A DNA stretch of 64,000 nucleotides. It comes from CAWCWN01 sp963799245. Its GTDB lineage: Bacteria > Chloroflexota > Ktedonobacteria > Ktedonobacterales > Ktedonobacteraceae. Positions 1 through 7,618 of the stretch are shown here, one piece after another. Within the stretch, counting starts at the first letter, position 1, and each line of letters starts with the position of its first letter. The position numbers were made by a program, and so were the translations under genes. Under the pieces are notes generated by a model. It was not told the DNA's origin. It did no database searches and saw only the letters and a program-made list of their open reading frames with translations. The stretch spans positions 124,001 through 188,000 of the forward strand of contig CAWCWN010000006.1 of the NCBI GenBank assembly GCA_963799245.1, given 5' to 3'.

Positions 1-68
1 TGCGCCGGGATAGCTGCGCGCGGCTCTACCTGGGGAATAGGGATAGCTTTACGTTCGGAAATCGTCAT
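1..68 (-). CDS. Partial gene, N-terminal 22 codons only
   Basis: An ATG at 68-66 on the minus strand is preceded by a good ribosome binding site (GGAGAG, about 70-78) and opens a frame that runs off the left edge. The visible peptide begins MTISERKAIPIPQVEPRAA. It is too short to assign to a family. The Shine-Dalgarno sequence and absence of stops are the only support. Confidence 0.5.
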   Translation of the reverse strand, partial: MTISERKAIPIPQVEPRAAIPA

Positions 69-337
69 GCTTCTCTCCATCTATTACTTAGCTGAAACTA
101 GTGCCGCTGTTGCCGGCACCTTCTATCCGCTCTTGCCCTGACCTGCCCGTGGGCAGGCTGAGGCTGGCAAGCGACTCTACCTATCACGGTCGGCACGAGC
201 GAGTCAAGGCTCGTCGCAGGTGCAAAAAATACGCGGCGGATACCCACTACGTTACCCGCCGCGTTGCTCGATAACTCAATTGTCAGAGTACAGCATAGAA
301 GGAGTGAATGTCAACAGTGCTCAGGCTAACATTCAAT
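69..337. other. Intergenic, no gene seen
   Basis: Between the partial left-edge gene and the pyruvate-kinase-like remnant no frame has a convincing start, ribosome binding site or recognisable protein. It probably holds the promoter of the left-edge gene, but no clear -35/-10 pair was found. Confidence 0.4.
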
Positions 338-502
338 TTATACGCGCTGCAGCTTCACAAAGTTTGTGCGCGCGCGACTGGCGATGGGCAAGCCGCCCAT
401 AATGACCACGTGCTCCTCCGCCTGCACCAGTTGATCCTCAAGCAAGCGCCGGCCAACGACAGCTCCTCGGTTGATCCGGGGATACAATAGGGCCAGACGC
501 CC
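338..502 (-). pseudogene. C-terminal remnant resembling pyruvate kinase
   Basis: About 55 codons on the minus strand end with HVVIMGGLPIASRARTNFVK and then LQRV before a TAA at 340-338. This matches the last strand of pyruvate kinase, where a GD.vvi.aG.P.g..G.TN.lkv.rv pattern closes the C-terminal domain. The rest of the enzyme (TIM barrel, catalytic Lys, Mg site) is absent, and the frame upstream of about 502 does not look coding. I read it as the tail of a decayed or truncated pyk copy. A chance resemblance cannot be excluded because only one short block is informative. Confidence 0.42.
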
Positions 503-603
503 CACCAGGGGGATAGCTGGCGGTGGTTGCAGATCGGGCCGGGGCTGGCCTCTTGTAGCTGGTTGAGGTCTCTCGGGGCGCCAGCTTAAGCCATGTTGTG
601 ACA

Positions 604-632
604 TTGACAAATCTCATACAGCATGCTATCCT
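604..632 (+). promoter_or_regulatory. Sigma70-type promoter of rpsP operon
   Basis: TTGACA (604-609) and TATCCT (627-632) are separated by exactly 17 bp and lie about 120 bp upstream of rpsP. The same -10 variant TATCCT occurs in the leuA leader promoter. Confidence 0.6.
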
Positions 633-750
633 AGGTAAACCGTTATCCAGGGGCGCAGTATGTCGCGCTCGCATGTGCTGGAACGAAATATTCAGAACCC
701 TTGTGCGGGCACATACCGGGCCCCAGGGGAAGAGGTGAAATCAAGAAAGC

Positions 751-1053
751 ATGGCTGTAAAAATTCGTTTAAAACGTATGGGGATGAAGAAGGCCCCTAG
801 CTATCGTGTCGTGGTCGCCGATGCGCGTTCTCCTCGCGACGGCCGTATCATTGAAAATATTGGCTGGTATAACCCGCGCGTTGAGCCATCAGCGATCCAT
901 ATCGACGAAGAGAAGGCTCTGGGCTGGCTGAAAAATGGCGCGCAGCCGACCGACTCCGTCGCTCAGCTGTTGAGGCGCACGGGAGTGCTGGCGCGTTTCG
1001 AGCTGAGCAAAACTGGCTCCGCGGGCGCGACGTCAGGCGCTGCAACCGAATAA
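751..1053 (+). CDS. rpsP: 30S ribosomal protein S16
   Basis: Small-subunit ribosomal protein needed for 30S assembly. The 100-residue product begins MAVKIRLKRMGMKKAPSYRV, followed by the hallmark VVADARSPRDGR and the ENIGWYNP block of S16, so the identification rests on full-length family similarity. The tail after residue 85 is Ala/Gly/Ser-rich and probably disordered. It is the first gene of rpsP-khpA-rimM, the order seen in many Gram-positive and Chloroflexota genomes. A GAGGTG motif at 732-737 and the purine run AAGAAAG just before the ATG could serve as ribosome binding site. Confidence 0.97.
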   Translation: MAVKIRLKRMGMKKAPSYRVVVADARSPRDGRIIENIGWYNPRVEPSAIHIDEEKALGWLKNGAQPTDSVAQLLRRTGVLARFELSKTGSAGATSGAATE

Positions 1054-1082
1054 GAGCTTTCTAGCATAAGGGTGGGGTTAGT

Positions 1083-1313
1083 ATGCGTAAACTGGTTGAG
1101 TATATCGCTCAGTCCCTGGTTGATGATCCATCCGCCGTGCAGGTGCGTGAAATTCGCAATGACCGTAATGCCCTGGTTCTAGAGCTACACGTGGCAGCGG
1201 ATGATTTTGGAAAAGTGATTGGACGTCAGGGCCGCGTGGCCCGCGCCATGCGCACGCTGCTGCGAGCCGGAGGCGCGCGGGAAGGGCGTCATACCTCATT
1301 AGAGATACTATAG
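1083..1313 (+). CDS. khpA: KH-domain RNA-binding protein KhpA (YlqC family)
   Basis: A 76-residue single KH domain. The central GKVIGRQGRVARAMRTLLRA segment carries the GxxG-type RNA-binding loop (IGRQGR) characteristic of the KhpA/YlqC family, which in Firmicutes acts with KhpB in post-transcriptional control and cell division or elongation. It sits 29 bp after rpsP and 12 bp before rimM, so it is co-transcribed with ribosome assembly genes. A GGTGGGG sequence precedes the ATG. The function in this organism is inferred from the family. Confidence 0.92.
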   Translation: MRKLVEYIAQSLVDDPSAVQVREIRNDRNALVLELHVAADDFGKVIGRQGRVARAMRTLLRAGGAREGRHTSLEIL

Positions 1314-1325
1314 AGGGAAGCAATC

Positions 1326-1880
1326 GTGTCGGAACATCACACAACAGAATGGGCTACTATTGGGAAAGTGGTAGCCCCTTTTGGCGTACGCGGCGAGCTT
1401 AAAGTGCGCTCGTTGACCGACATTCCCGACCGCTTTGCCACACTCGCGGCCGTCCACCTTGGACCCGAGCATAGCCGTCGCCTCATTCAAAGCGTTCGCC
1501 CGTATAAGGGCGAAATGGTGGTGCTGAAATTGGCGGGGATCGAAGACGCCAATACCGCCGAAGGTCTGCGTAACTTTGACCTGACTATTCCTCTGAGCCA
1601 GCTGGCGCAACTTCCACCCGACTCTTATTACCAGCACGATATCCTTGGCCTGCGGGTGCGCACGTTAGGCGGACGTGAAATTGGCGCCATCGAAGATATT
1701 ATGGTAACGGGCAGCAATGATGTTTATGTTGTGAAGGCGCCAGATGGCAAACAGATACTTGTGCCTGCGATCAGGGATGTGATTAAGCAGATTGACCTAA
1801 GCCGGCAAATGATGTATATTGATCCTATATCAGGCCTGTTGGATGACAAAGAAACAGTTGATTTTGCAGAAGAGGAGTGA
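1326..1880 (+). CDS. rimM: 16S rRNA processing/maturation factor RimM
   Basis: RimM binds S19 and helps mature the 30S head. The 184-residue product has the N-terminal RimM beta barrel (IGKVVAPFGVRGELKVRSLTD near residue 15) and a C-terminal PRC-barrel-like domain ending with the block DVYVVKAPDGKQILVPAIRD, both typical. The start codon is GTG at 1326, preceded by AGAGGGAAG right after the khpA stop. Length is normal. The usual downstream partner trmD is not next; a small hypothetical gene follows instead. Confidence 0.95.
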   Translation: MSEHHTTEWATIGKVVAPFGVRGELKVRSLTDIPDRFATLAAVHLGPEHSRRLIQSVRPYKGEMVVLKLAGIEDANTAEGLRNFDLTIPLSQLAQLPPDSYYQHDILGLRVRTLGGREIGAIEDIMVTGSNDVYVVKAPDGKQILVPAIRDVIKQIDLSRQMMYIDPISGLLDDKETVDFAEEE

Positions 1881-2076
1881 TGAATTCGCTGGCTTTAGCT
1901 GTCTGTCGCCGGCAGCGGAAATAAAAAGCTTGCCCTTTTTGTTTTTGCTGGTGTAACTGAACGAAACGTTACCGTCCCTGCGCACGTGTACGCAGTAGAG
2001 ACAGCAGTCGTTTGTGAGCTGACTCGATACTGTTGAGAGTCATAGTAGTCACAATATTTTGTAGGGAGGTTGTCCC

Positions 2077-2307
2077 ATGGCTGACCGTACCCCAACCTTT
2101 GGCGATCTGTGCAGCGCAATAGCTGAAGGCCGGATTGCTGCCACCGTTGATGATGCTATGTATCAGCTGAGTGCGTTTGAATTGCGGCGTTACCTCAATA
2201 AGTTCCGATCCCTGCCTGATATTTGCGAAGTTCTCGATCAGTCTTCCTCCTCTCCACATTCCGATCCCGTTAGCTGGTCTGTTGCCACGCAAATTTTCGT
2301 TGCCTAG
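2077..2307 (+). CDS. Small hypothetical protein, 76 aa
   Basis: The frame starts at an ATG with a strong ribosome binding site (GTAGGGAGG, about 2060-2068) and encodes a soluble acidic protein starting MADRTPTFGDLCSAIAEGRI. The middle is predicted helical (ELRRYLNKFRSLPDICEVLD) and the C-terminus is Ser-rich. No family is recognised. It lies 196 bp after rimM and is followed at once by a short GC hairpin plus a T run, so it ends a transcription unit. Confidence 0.6.
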   Translation: MADRTPTFGDLCSAIAEGRIAATVDDAMYQLSAFELRRYLNKFRSLPDICEVLDQSSSSPHSDPVSWSVATQIFVA

Positions 2308-2329
2308 GCCTCGCGGGCCGTTTTTTTTT
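2307..2329 (+). terminator. Weak intrinsic terminator
   Basis: GGCC and GGCC flank a 5-nt loop (2307-2319), directly followed by nine T residues. The stem is only 4 bp, so this is a weak candidate overlapping the stop codon of the 76-residue gene. Confidence 0.4.
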
Positions 2330-2358
2330 AGGTTTTTGGGAGACTGGGCGCAGAGCAG

Positions 2359-2387
2359 TTGCGTTACAGGCGAACTGGGGCTATAAT
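2359..2387 (+). promoter_or_regulatory. Sigma70-type promoter upstream of HEARO copy 1
   Basis: TTGCGT (2359-2364) and a perfect TATAAT (2382-2387) are 17 bp apart. The predicted start near 2394 would give a transcript that runs through the HEARO RNA (from 2486) and then the small membrane protein gene at 2828. Confidence 0.6.
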
Positions 2388-2485
2388 ATGGCCTGAAGGC
2401 GCAATGTCGCCTGGAAAACTGATCTTTGTATTTGCACTGGTTAGCAGCAACGTTTAAGCGTATTTGACTGTCATCGCATCACTGC

Positions 2486-2775
2486 TTATCACCCGAGCGT
2501 AAGACCCTGCCCTTGAGGGCTAGGGATGTAAGCGAGTCCTTGTTTGGAGCGGAGAGGCTGGGACTCTTGCAACTTTGCCCACGCTTGATCGTATAGATTG
2601 TAGTAAGTCGGGGCTCTGGTCTCGCATCTACCGCGGGGCTCGCGGGAAGTCAGGTCTGAAGGAGGCCGTGTAAGACACCGACGGTGAAAACCTTCTGCGC
2701 AACGCCCGATGAAACAGAAAAGCCTACTCGCGAGAGTGGGAAGCCCCTAGCTTTAGCTATGGGGAGATGTCACTT
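2486..2775 (+). ncRNA. HEARO / IscB-type omega RNA, stand-alone copy 1
   Basis: This 290-nt segment is repeated at 7299-7588 with a single substitution (T at 2617 versus C at 7430). It contains blocks I recognise from HEARO RNAs, the guide-scaffold RNAs of IscB nucleases: ACTCTTGCAACTTTGCCCAC, then GATCGTATAG, then GCCGTGTAAGACACC followed by GACGGTGAAAAC, and a 3-prime hairpin AAGCCCCTAGC/GCTATGGGGAG around CTTTA. In characterised systems the guide is the sequence immediately 5-prime of the scaffold; here that is GTCATCGCATCACTGC (2470-2485). No iscB gene is present in the window. Ktedonobacter genomes are known to carry many such copies, which supports the lineage guess. Confidence 0.85.
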
Positions 2776-2827
2776 CAATGGTGTAGCGTGCGCGCGCCTG
2801 CACTTGTACCAATTAGAAAGGTCGTTC

Positions 2828-3088
2828 ATGGAGCCACTCGATTCAGATCTGGAGTATATGCAGCCTGCGACGCGTCCAACTCCCGCCACGCCCGGCTCGC
2901 GTTCAAAGGCTCTGCTCATTCTGCCCGTCCTGGGAATTCTCCTGGCGCTTATCTTTATCCTTGCCGCGGTCTTCCAGTGGAACCTGTCGGACCTGGTTGA
3001 CTCGTTAATGGGCCTGTTGATGCTTGTCTTCGTAGTCATGATCGCGGGACTTTTCTGGGTCCTGGCGCCAAGAACGGAGCATCCCTGA
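2828..3088 (+). CDS. Small two-helix membrane protein, 86 aa
   Basis: The product starts MEPLDSDLEYMQPATRPTPA and has two strongly hydrophobic segments, roughly residues 28-48 (ALLILPVLGILLALIFILAA) and 60-80 (MGLLMLVFVVMIAGLFWVLA), with a short acidic loop between. The same frame is open further upstream, but that part lies inside the HEARO RNA, so I place the start at the ATG at 2828 (weak AGAAAGG site upstream). No family recognised. It ends at a strong bidirectional terminator. Confidence 0.6.
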   Translation: MEPLDSDLEYMQPATRPTPATPGSRSKALLILPVLGILLALIFILAAVFQWNLSDLVDSLMGLLMLVFVVMIAGLFWVLAPRTEHP

Positions 3089-3099
3089 TCCGGGAGGCG

Positions 3100-3157
3100 G
3101 GTAGGTAGGTAGCAAAAAACTCCGCGCCGGCGCGGAGTTTTTTGCTACCTACCTACC
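3100..3157. terminator. Bidirectional terminator, 58-nt perfect palindrome
   Basis: Two 29-nt arms are perfectly complementary and meet at 3128/3129. The GC core CTCCGCGCC/GGCGCGGAG is flanked by A6 on the left and T6 on the right, so both strands read as hairpin plus U tract. It separates the plus-strand membrane protein gene from the minus-strand BtuF-like gene. Outside the A/T tract the arms carry GGTAGGTAGGTAGC repeats that continue the pairing. Confidence 0.85.
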
Positions 3158-3163
3158 TACCGC

Positions 3164-4108
3164 TCAGGCGATGTGTTTCCAGGCCTGCGGGTCGACCTTT
3201 ACCCCGATCCGCTCGCCCCAGGCGACTTTTGCGAGCAGCTCTGCTGATTCCACCAGCCTGGGTCCTGAGCGGTTGAGATACTGGTTGCCGTCGATGGCGT
3301 AGACACGCCCCGCCCGCACTGCGCGCAGCGACGACCATGTGGGATGTTGCTGCAAAAGTGGCACATCGACCATCGTACGTTCGAGTGAGTAACCGCAGGG
3401 TGAGAGGACAAGGATATCCGGGTCCGCGGCCTGTAACTCTTCCCAGCTCAGCCAGGGGGAATGCAGACCCACCTCGCCAAAAACGTTTTCCGCGCCTGCG
3501 TAGCGAATGAGCTCGGGCGTCCAGTTGCCGGAGGCCATGAGTGGATCGAGCCATTCGAGCACGCTAACCCGCGGTCTTCCAGTGGAGGGGGGTAGAGCTG
3601 CCTGCAGGTCATGCAGCCGCCGTCTATAGCTATGCACCAGCCGTTCTGCCTGTGTGACGCGCCCGAGGGCGCTGCCAACGCGCAATATGTCCTGCCAGAC
3701 ATCGGCCAGCTGGTGAGGGGCAAGGGAGACGACGCGAGGTTGGAAGCCCGTCAGGTGCTCAATAGCCCGCATGACGTCATGCTCGCTTACCGCGCAGACT
3801 TCGCATTGTGTCTGGGTAAAAATGATATCAGGCCGCAGGGCCTGCAGGTGTGCGACGTCGATCGCGTAGATGCTCAATGCCTTGAGGGCCGTGTCCAGTG
3901 GCTCCGGGGCCAGCCGGGCAAGCTGTTTAATCTGGGCATCGATCTGGGCGCTGCTCGTAGTGGTATCGATTTGCACCTTGCTGACCACCGGCAGTGAGAG
4001 CACCTGCCCCGGGTAATCGCACTCATGTGAGCGTCCTACCAGCGAGTCGCCACAGCCCAGCTCGTAGATCATCTCGGTTGCGCTGGCAAGTAAAGAAACA
4101 ACGCGCAT
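3164..4108 (-). CDS. BtuF-like cobalamin/iron-chelate binding protein
   Basis: The 314-residue product starts MRVVSLLASATEMIYELGCG and continues SLVGRSHECDYP, the signature of the cytosolic BtuF-like (periplasmic-binding-protein type II) family usually labelled cobalamin-binding protein. Later blocks DIIFTQTQCEVCAVS and ILVLSPCGYSLERTM fit the same family. There is no signal peptide, which is usual for this subgroup, and no ABC permease nearby, so its role in uptake is uncertain. A longer upstream frame exists but overlaps the preceding gene; the ATG at 4108 has GAAGGGAAG before it. It is 14 bp downstream of the lipid-kinase gene and probably co-transcribed. Confidence 0.82.
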   Translation of the reverse strand: MRVVSLLASATEMIYELGCGDSLVGRSHECDYPGQVLSLPVVSKVQIDTTTSSAQIDAQIKQLARLAPEPLDTALKALSIYAIDVAHLQALRPDIIFTQTQCEVCAVSEHDVMRAIEHLTGFQPRVVSLAPHQLADVWQDILRVGSALGRVTQAERLVHSYRRRLHDLQAALPPSTGRPRVSVLEWLDPLMASGNWTPELIRYAGAENVFGEVGLHSPWLSWEELQAADPDILVLSPCGYSLERTMVDVPLLQQHPTWSSLRAVRAGRVYAIDGNQYLNRSGPRLVESAELLAKVAWGERIGVKVDPQAWKHIA

Positions 4109-4122
4109 CGCTCTTCCCTTCA

Positions 4123-5193
4123 CTACGATCCAGGGACCAGTATCCGCAGGGGCTCGTTCGCCACGCGTACAATTGCCGGCGTCTGGCCTCTCACCTCGCC
4201 ATCCAGCGTCATATCCTGTGGATCGGCATTGGTTGTAATCCTGGTCTGCTGGGCCTGGATATGGTGAATACCTGGCAGGTGGGATAAATCCGCGGGATGG
4301 TGGCCTGTCTGGCCGTTCTGAGGCAAGACCTGTTGACGCGGGTCGATCAGGTGCGAAATTGTTGCAGCAATGTTTCTTACGACATCGGCCTCCTCGAAGA
4401 CGATGATGTCCAGCAGGCGATCGTTGATAGACGCAGAGGGTATGGTAAATTGAAAGCGACCACCGAAGAGTGGCGCGTTGATAACGGCGACTTGCAGCGC
4501 GCGACAATGTAAAGGTAGGTGTTCGTCCGGATGTGGCGACTGTGGCGTGGCTTGCTGTGGGTGTGCCAGTCCCTCAAAAGTGAGAGTGGTATCTATGGGA
4601 TTGTGCTGCGTCAGCACCTCTACGGCGGCGAGGGGATACGTCATGCGCCCAAAACGCTGGCGTGTGGCCACGTTGGTGGCCAGGCGCGCAAACTGGACGT
4701 TCAGCCCGACTGTCAATGTATGCGCGAAGTAGGCGTGTTTCTGACGCGAGACCTGTGACGTAACAGGGCCATGTGGATGCGAAATAGCCTGGTGGGGAGC
4801 CTGCTCCGCCGGCTGGCCCTCACCAACGTCCATGCTGATCTCTTTGCCGCTGGCGATGACGGCGGCTGCCTGGGCAAGGTCAAGCGGGATGTTCAGGGTA
4901 CGAGCTATGTCGTTGGATGTTCCCAGGGGTATGATGCCAAGCGGAAGTCCGCTCTCTGCTATATGCGTGATCACACCCCCCACTACCCCGTCGCCGCCGG
5001 CGGCGAGCGCGACATCTATGCCGTTCTCGCGCCAGGTATTCCCCTGGGGAGCCAGCTCATCCAGGCTGGCGATCGAAGTAGACTCAACTATTTCCACACC
5101 ACACGCCTGAAGGTGCCGAATTGCCTCTGCAAGCTTGTTGGCTCTGCCAGAATGCGGGCTATGTATGACAATTGCTCTGCGTGTTTTTTGCAT
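4123..5193 (-). CDS. Diacylglycerol/lipid kinase family protein
   Basis: The 356-residue product belongs to the DAGK catalytic (YegS/DgkB) family. Near residue 65 it has AAGGDGVVGGVITHIAESGL, the nucleotide-binding GGDGT-like loop (here GGDGV), followed by PLGIIPLGTSNDIARTLNIP, the conserved PLGTxNDxAR block. The C-terminal part (NAPLFGGRFQFTIPSASIND, then DIIVFEEAD) matches the lipid-substrate domain. It likely phosphorylates a membrane lipid; the substrate cannot be read from sequence. A Gln/His/Pro-rich insert around residues 125-150 is unusual. It diverges from transketolase. Confidence 0.85.
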   Translation of the reverse strand: MQKTRRAIVIHSPHSGRANKLAEAIRHLQACGVEIVESTSIASLDELAPQGNTWRENGIDVALAAGGDGVVGGVITHIAESGLPLGIIPLGTSNDIARTLNIPLDLAQAAAVIASGKEISMDVGEGQPAEQAPHQAISHPHGPVTSQVSRQKHAYFAHTLTVGLNVQFARLATNVATRQRFGRMTYPLAAVEVLTQHNPIDTTLTFEGLAHPQQATPQSPHPDEHLPLHCRALQVAVINAPLFGGRFQFTIPSASINDRLLDIIVFEEADVVRNIAATISHLIDPRQQVLPQNGQTGHHPADLSHLPGIHHIQAQQTRITTNADPQDMTLDGEVRGQTPAIVRVANEPLRILVPGS

Positions 5194-5282
5194 CTACTCT
5201 CTCTGCTTCCCTTGTGTTCTCTGGCCTGATTGATGCATGACAGAGACGAATTCCGACTAATATTTCCTTTATACAGCAAAAC

Positions 5283-5311
5283 TTGCCGTTCTTTGTAACA
5301 TATTCTACAAT
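5283..5311 (+). promoter_or_regulatory. Sigma70-type promoter of transketolase
   Basis: TTGCCG (5283-5288) and TACAAT (5306-5311) are 17 bp apart, about 60 bp upstream of the transketolase start. Confidence 0.55.
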
Positions 5312-5369
5312 GAAGGAGACTCAAATGCTAACATCGTAAATTTTGAGCATAGAAGTAAGAGGAGAACAT

Positions 5370-7229
5370 ATGACTATAACCGAATCTGATACCCAGGTGC
5401 AGCAGTGGACAAATCTGGCCCAGCAGTTGCGGGTAGATAGTATACGCAGTACAACGGCAGCAGGTTCAGGCCATCCCACCTCTTCCATGTCGGCCGCGGA
5501 CCTGATGTCGGTATTGATGACAAGCTATCTGCACTACGACTTCGACAATCCCAAGAACCCCAACAACGACCACCTTATCTTCTCCAAGGGGCATGCCTCG
5601 CCTTTACTCTACTCGATGTACAAGGCGGCGGGCGCCATTACTGACGAGGAGCTGTTGACGCTACGTAAGTTTGGCAGCCGTCTTGAGGGTCACCCTACTC
5701 CGGCCTTGCCGTGGGTAGACGTCGCGACCGGTTCACTGGGACAGGGCCTGCCGATCGGGGTTGGTATTGCCCTGGCCGGTAAATACCTGGATAAACTGCC
5801 GTATCATGTCTGGGTGCTCCTGGGTGACAGCGAGATGGCAGAGGGCTCCATCTGGGAAGCCTTTGATCACGCTTCACATTACAAGCTTGACAACCTGGTG
5901 GGCATTCTTGATGTCAACCGCCTGGGCCAGAGTGGTGAAACCGAGCTGGGGTGGAACACCGGCGCGTACGAGGCGCGGGCCAGGGCCTTCGGCTGGAATG
6001 CGATCGTTATTGATGGACACAATTACGAGGAGATCAATCAGGCCTTTGCCCGGGCTGCCCAGCCAAATGGCTCTCCTACAGTGATTGTCGCCAAGACCGT
6101 GAAGGGTAAGGGTGTCTCCTTCCTGGAGAATAAAGAGGGGTGGCATGGTAAAGCCCTCAACAAGGAGCAGGAAGAGCAGGCCATCAAAGAACTGAATCCG
6201 CTTCGCAGCACAACCTACCCTGTTCAGAAGCCGGCGGCCGCTCAACCCGCCAGGGAGCCCGAGAAGAAGGCTGTAGAGCTGCCGCACTACGACGTTAAGG
6301 ACGCCGTTGCCACACGCAGGGCATATGGCGATGCCTTAAAGGCCCTGGGCGCCGCTAATCCCGACGTGGTCGGCCTGGATGGCGAGGTGAGTAACTCGAC
6401 CTATGCCGAGGAATTTGCCAAGGCCTACCCCGATCGTTACTTCGAGATGTATATCGCCGAGCAGCAGCTGGTTGCCGCCGCCGTAGGCATGAGCGTGCGG
6501 GACAAGATTCCTTTTGCTTCGACCTTCGCGGCATTCTTCTCGCGCGCGTATGACTTCATTCGCATGGCCGCCATCTCGCGCGCGAATATTCGCCTTGCGG
6601 GCTCGCATGCCGGCGTATCGATCGGTGAAGATGGACCCTCGCAGATGGCACTCGAAGACCTCTCCATGCTACAGGCGGTCTTTGGCAGCACCGTTCTCTA
6701 TCCATCCGATCCCAATCAGACGGCGCAACTGGTTGCGCAGATGGCCGATCACTCCGGGATTGTCTATATACGCACCACGCGTGAAAAGACGCCCGTGCTT
6801 TATAGCCCTGACGAACAGTTCGTGGTCGGCGGCAGTAAGGTCCTGCGTCAATCTGAGAACGACCAGCTGACGATCGTTGCCGCGGGCATTACACTACACG
6901 AGGCCTTGAAGGCATACGATCAATTGCAGGACCGGCGCGTGAACGTGCGCGTCATCGATGCCTATTCGGTCAAACCAATCGATGAGGAGACCCTGCTAGC
7001 GGCCGCCGAAGAGGCGGGTAACAAGTTCATCGTTGTCGAGGACCACTGGCCCGAGGGTGGTCTTGGTGATGCTGTGCTGGATGTTTTCACCAAACGCGAC
7101 GGTACCCTGCCCCAGGTCGTCAAACTGGCGGTGGAGTCAATGCCCGGTTCGGGCACTCCCGCTGAACTCATGGAGGAGGCGGGCATCAGCGCGCACCATA
7201 TTGTCGAAGCCGTCAACGCGATCCTCTAG
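5370..7229 (+). CDS. tkt: Transketolase
   Basis: Thiamine-diphosphate enzyme of the non-oxidative pentose phosphate pathway that transfers two-carbon units between sugar phosphates. The 619-residue product has the complete order: N-terminal TPP domain with GSGHPTSSMSAADLM and the cofactor motif GDSEMAEGSIWEAFDHAS (ending near LDVN), a pyrimidine-binding domain from about residue 310 (AEQQLVAAAVGMSVRDKIPF, GEDGPSQMALEDL) and the C-terminal domain (IVVEDHWPEGGLGDAV). I choose the ATG at 5370 because GAGGAGAAC lies just before it; an in-frame TTG at 5343 lacks a site. Residues 285-310 form a Pro/Ala-rich linker. Confidence 0.95.
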   Translation: MTITESDTQVQQWTNLAQQLRVDSIRSTTAAGSGHPTSSMSAADLMSVLMTSYLHYDFDNPKNPNNDHLIFSKGHASPLLYSMYKAAGAITDEELLTLRKFGSRLEGHPTPALPWVDVATGSLGQGLPIGVGIALAGKYLDKLPYHVWVLLGDSEMAEGSIWEAFDHASHYKLDNLVGILDVNRLGQSGETELGWNTGAYEARARAFGWNAIVIDGHNYEEINQAFARAAQPNGSPTVIVAKTVKGKGVSFLENKEGWHGKALNKEQEEQAIKELNPLRSTTYPVQKPAAAQPAREPEKKAVELPHYDVKDAVATRRAYGDALKALGAANPDVVGLDGEVSNSTYAEEFAKAYPDRYFEMYIAEQQLVAAAVGMSVRDKIPFASTFAAFFSRAYDFIRMAAISRANIRLAGSHAGVSIGEDGPSQMALEDLSMLQAVFGSTVLYPSDPNQTAQLVAQMADHSGIVYIRTTREKTPVLYSPDEQFVVGGSKVLRQSENDQLTIVAAGITLHEALKAYDQLQDRRVNVRVIDAYSVKPIDEETLLAAAEEAGNKFIVVEDHWPEGGLGDAVLDVFTKRDGTLPQVVKLAVESMPGSGTPAELMEEAGISAHHIVEAVNAIL

Positions 7230-7260
7230 CCGCGCTGTGTTGAGGCGAACAAATTGAGCC

Positions 7261-7300
7261 TGGATCCTCGCGCGAGCTCGCGCGAGGATCCATGTTTTTT
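7261..7300 (+). terminator. Intrinsic terminator of transketolase
   Basis: A 32-nt perfect palindrome (7261-7292, core CTCGCGCGAG/CTCGCGCGAG) is followed by TG and six T residues. HEARO copy 2 begins at the end of the T run. Confidence 0.85.
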
Positions 7301-7588
7301 ATCACCCGAGCGTAAGACCCTGCCCTTGAGGGCTAGGGATGTAAGCGAGTCCTTGTTTGGAGCGGAGAGGCTGGGACTCTTGCAACTTTGCCCACGCTTG
7401 ATCGTATAGATTGTAGTAAGTCGGGGCTCCGGTCTCGCATCTACCGCGGGGCTCGCGGGAAGTCAGGTCTGAAGGAGGCCGTGTAAGACACCGACGGTGA
7501 AAACCTTCTGCGCAACGCCCGATGAAACAGAAAAGCCTACTCGCGAGAGTGGGAAGCCCCTAGCTTTAGCTATGGGGAGATGTCACTT
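7299..7588 (+). ncRNA. HEARO / IscB-type omega RNA, stand-alone copy 2
   Basis: Identical to 2486-2775 over 290 nt except for one base, with the same scaffold blocks and the same 3-prime hairpin. The flanking sequences of the two copies are unrelated, so this is dispersal of one element and not a longer duplication. The 16 nt 5-prime of the scaffold (CGAGGATCCATGTTTT, 7283-7298), the expected guide position, come from the transketolase terminator. RNase HI starts 31 bp downstream. Confidence 0.85.
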
Positions 7589-7618
7589 TTGTAATATGTG
7601 CGCTAGCGGAGAGTACTT

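Noticed and set aside
3164..4507. 447-codon version of the BtuF-like protein
   Set aside because: The first 133 codons overlap the lipid-kinase gene in another frame and have unnatural composition; the ATG at 4108 has its own ribosome binding site.
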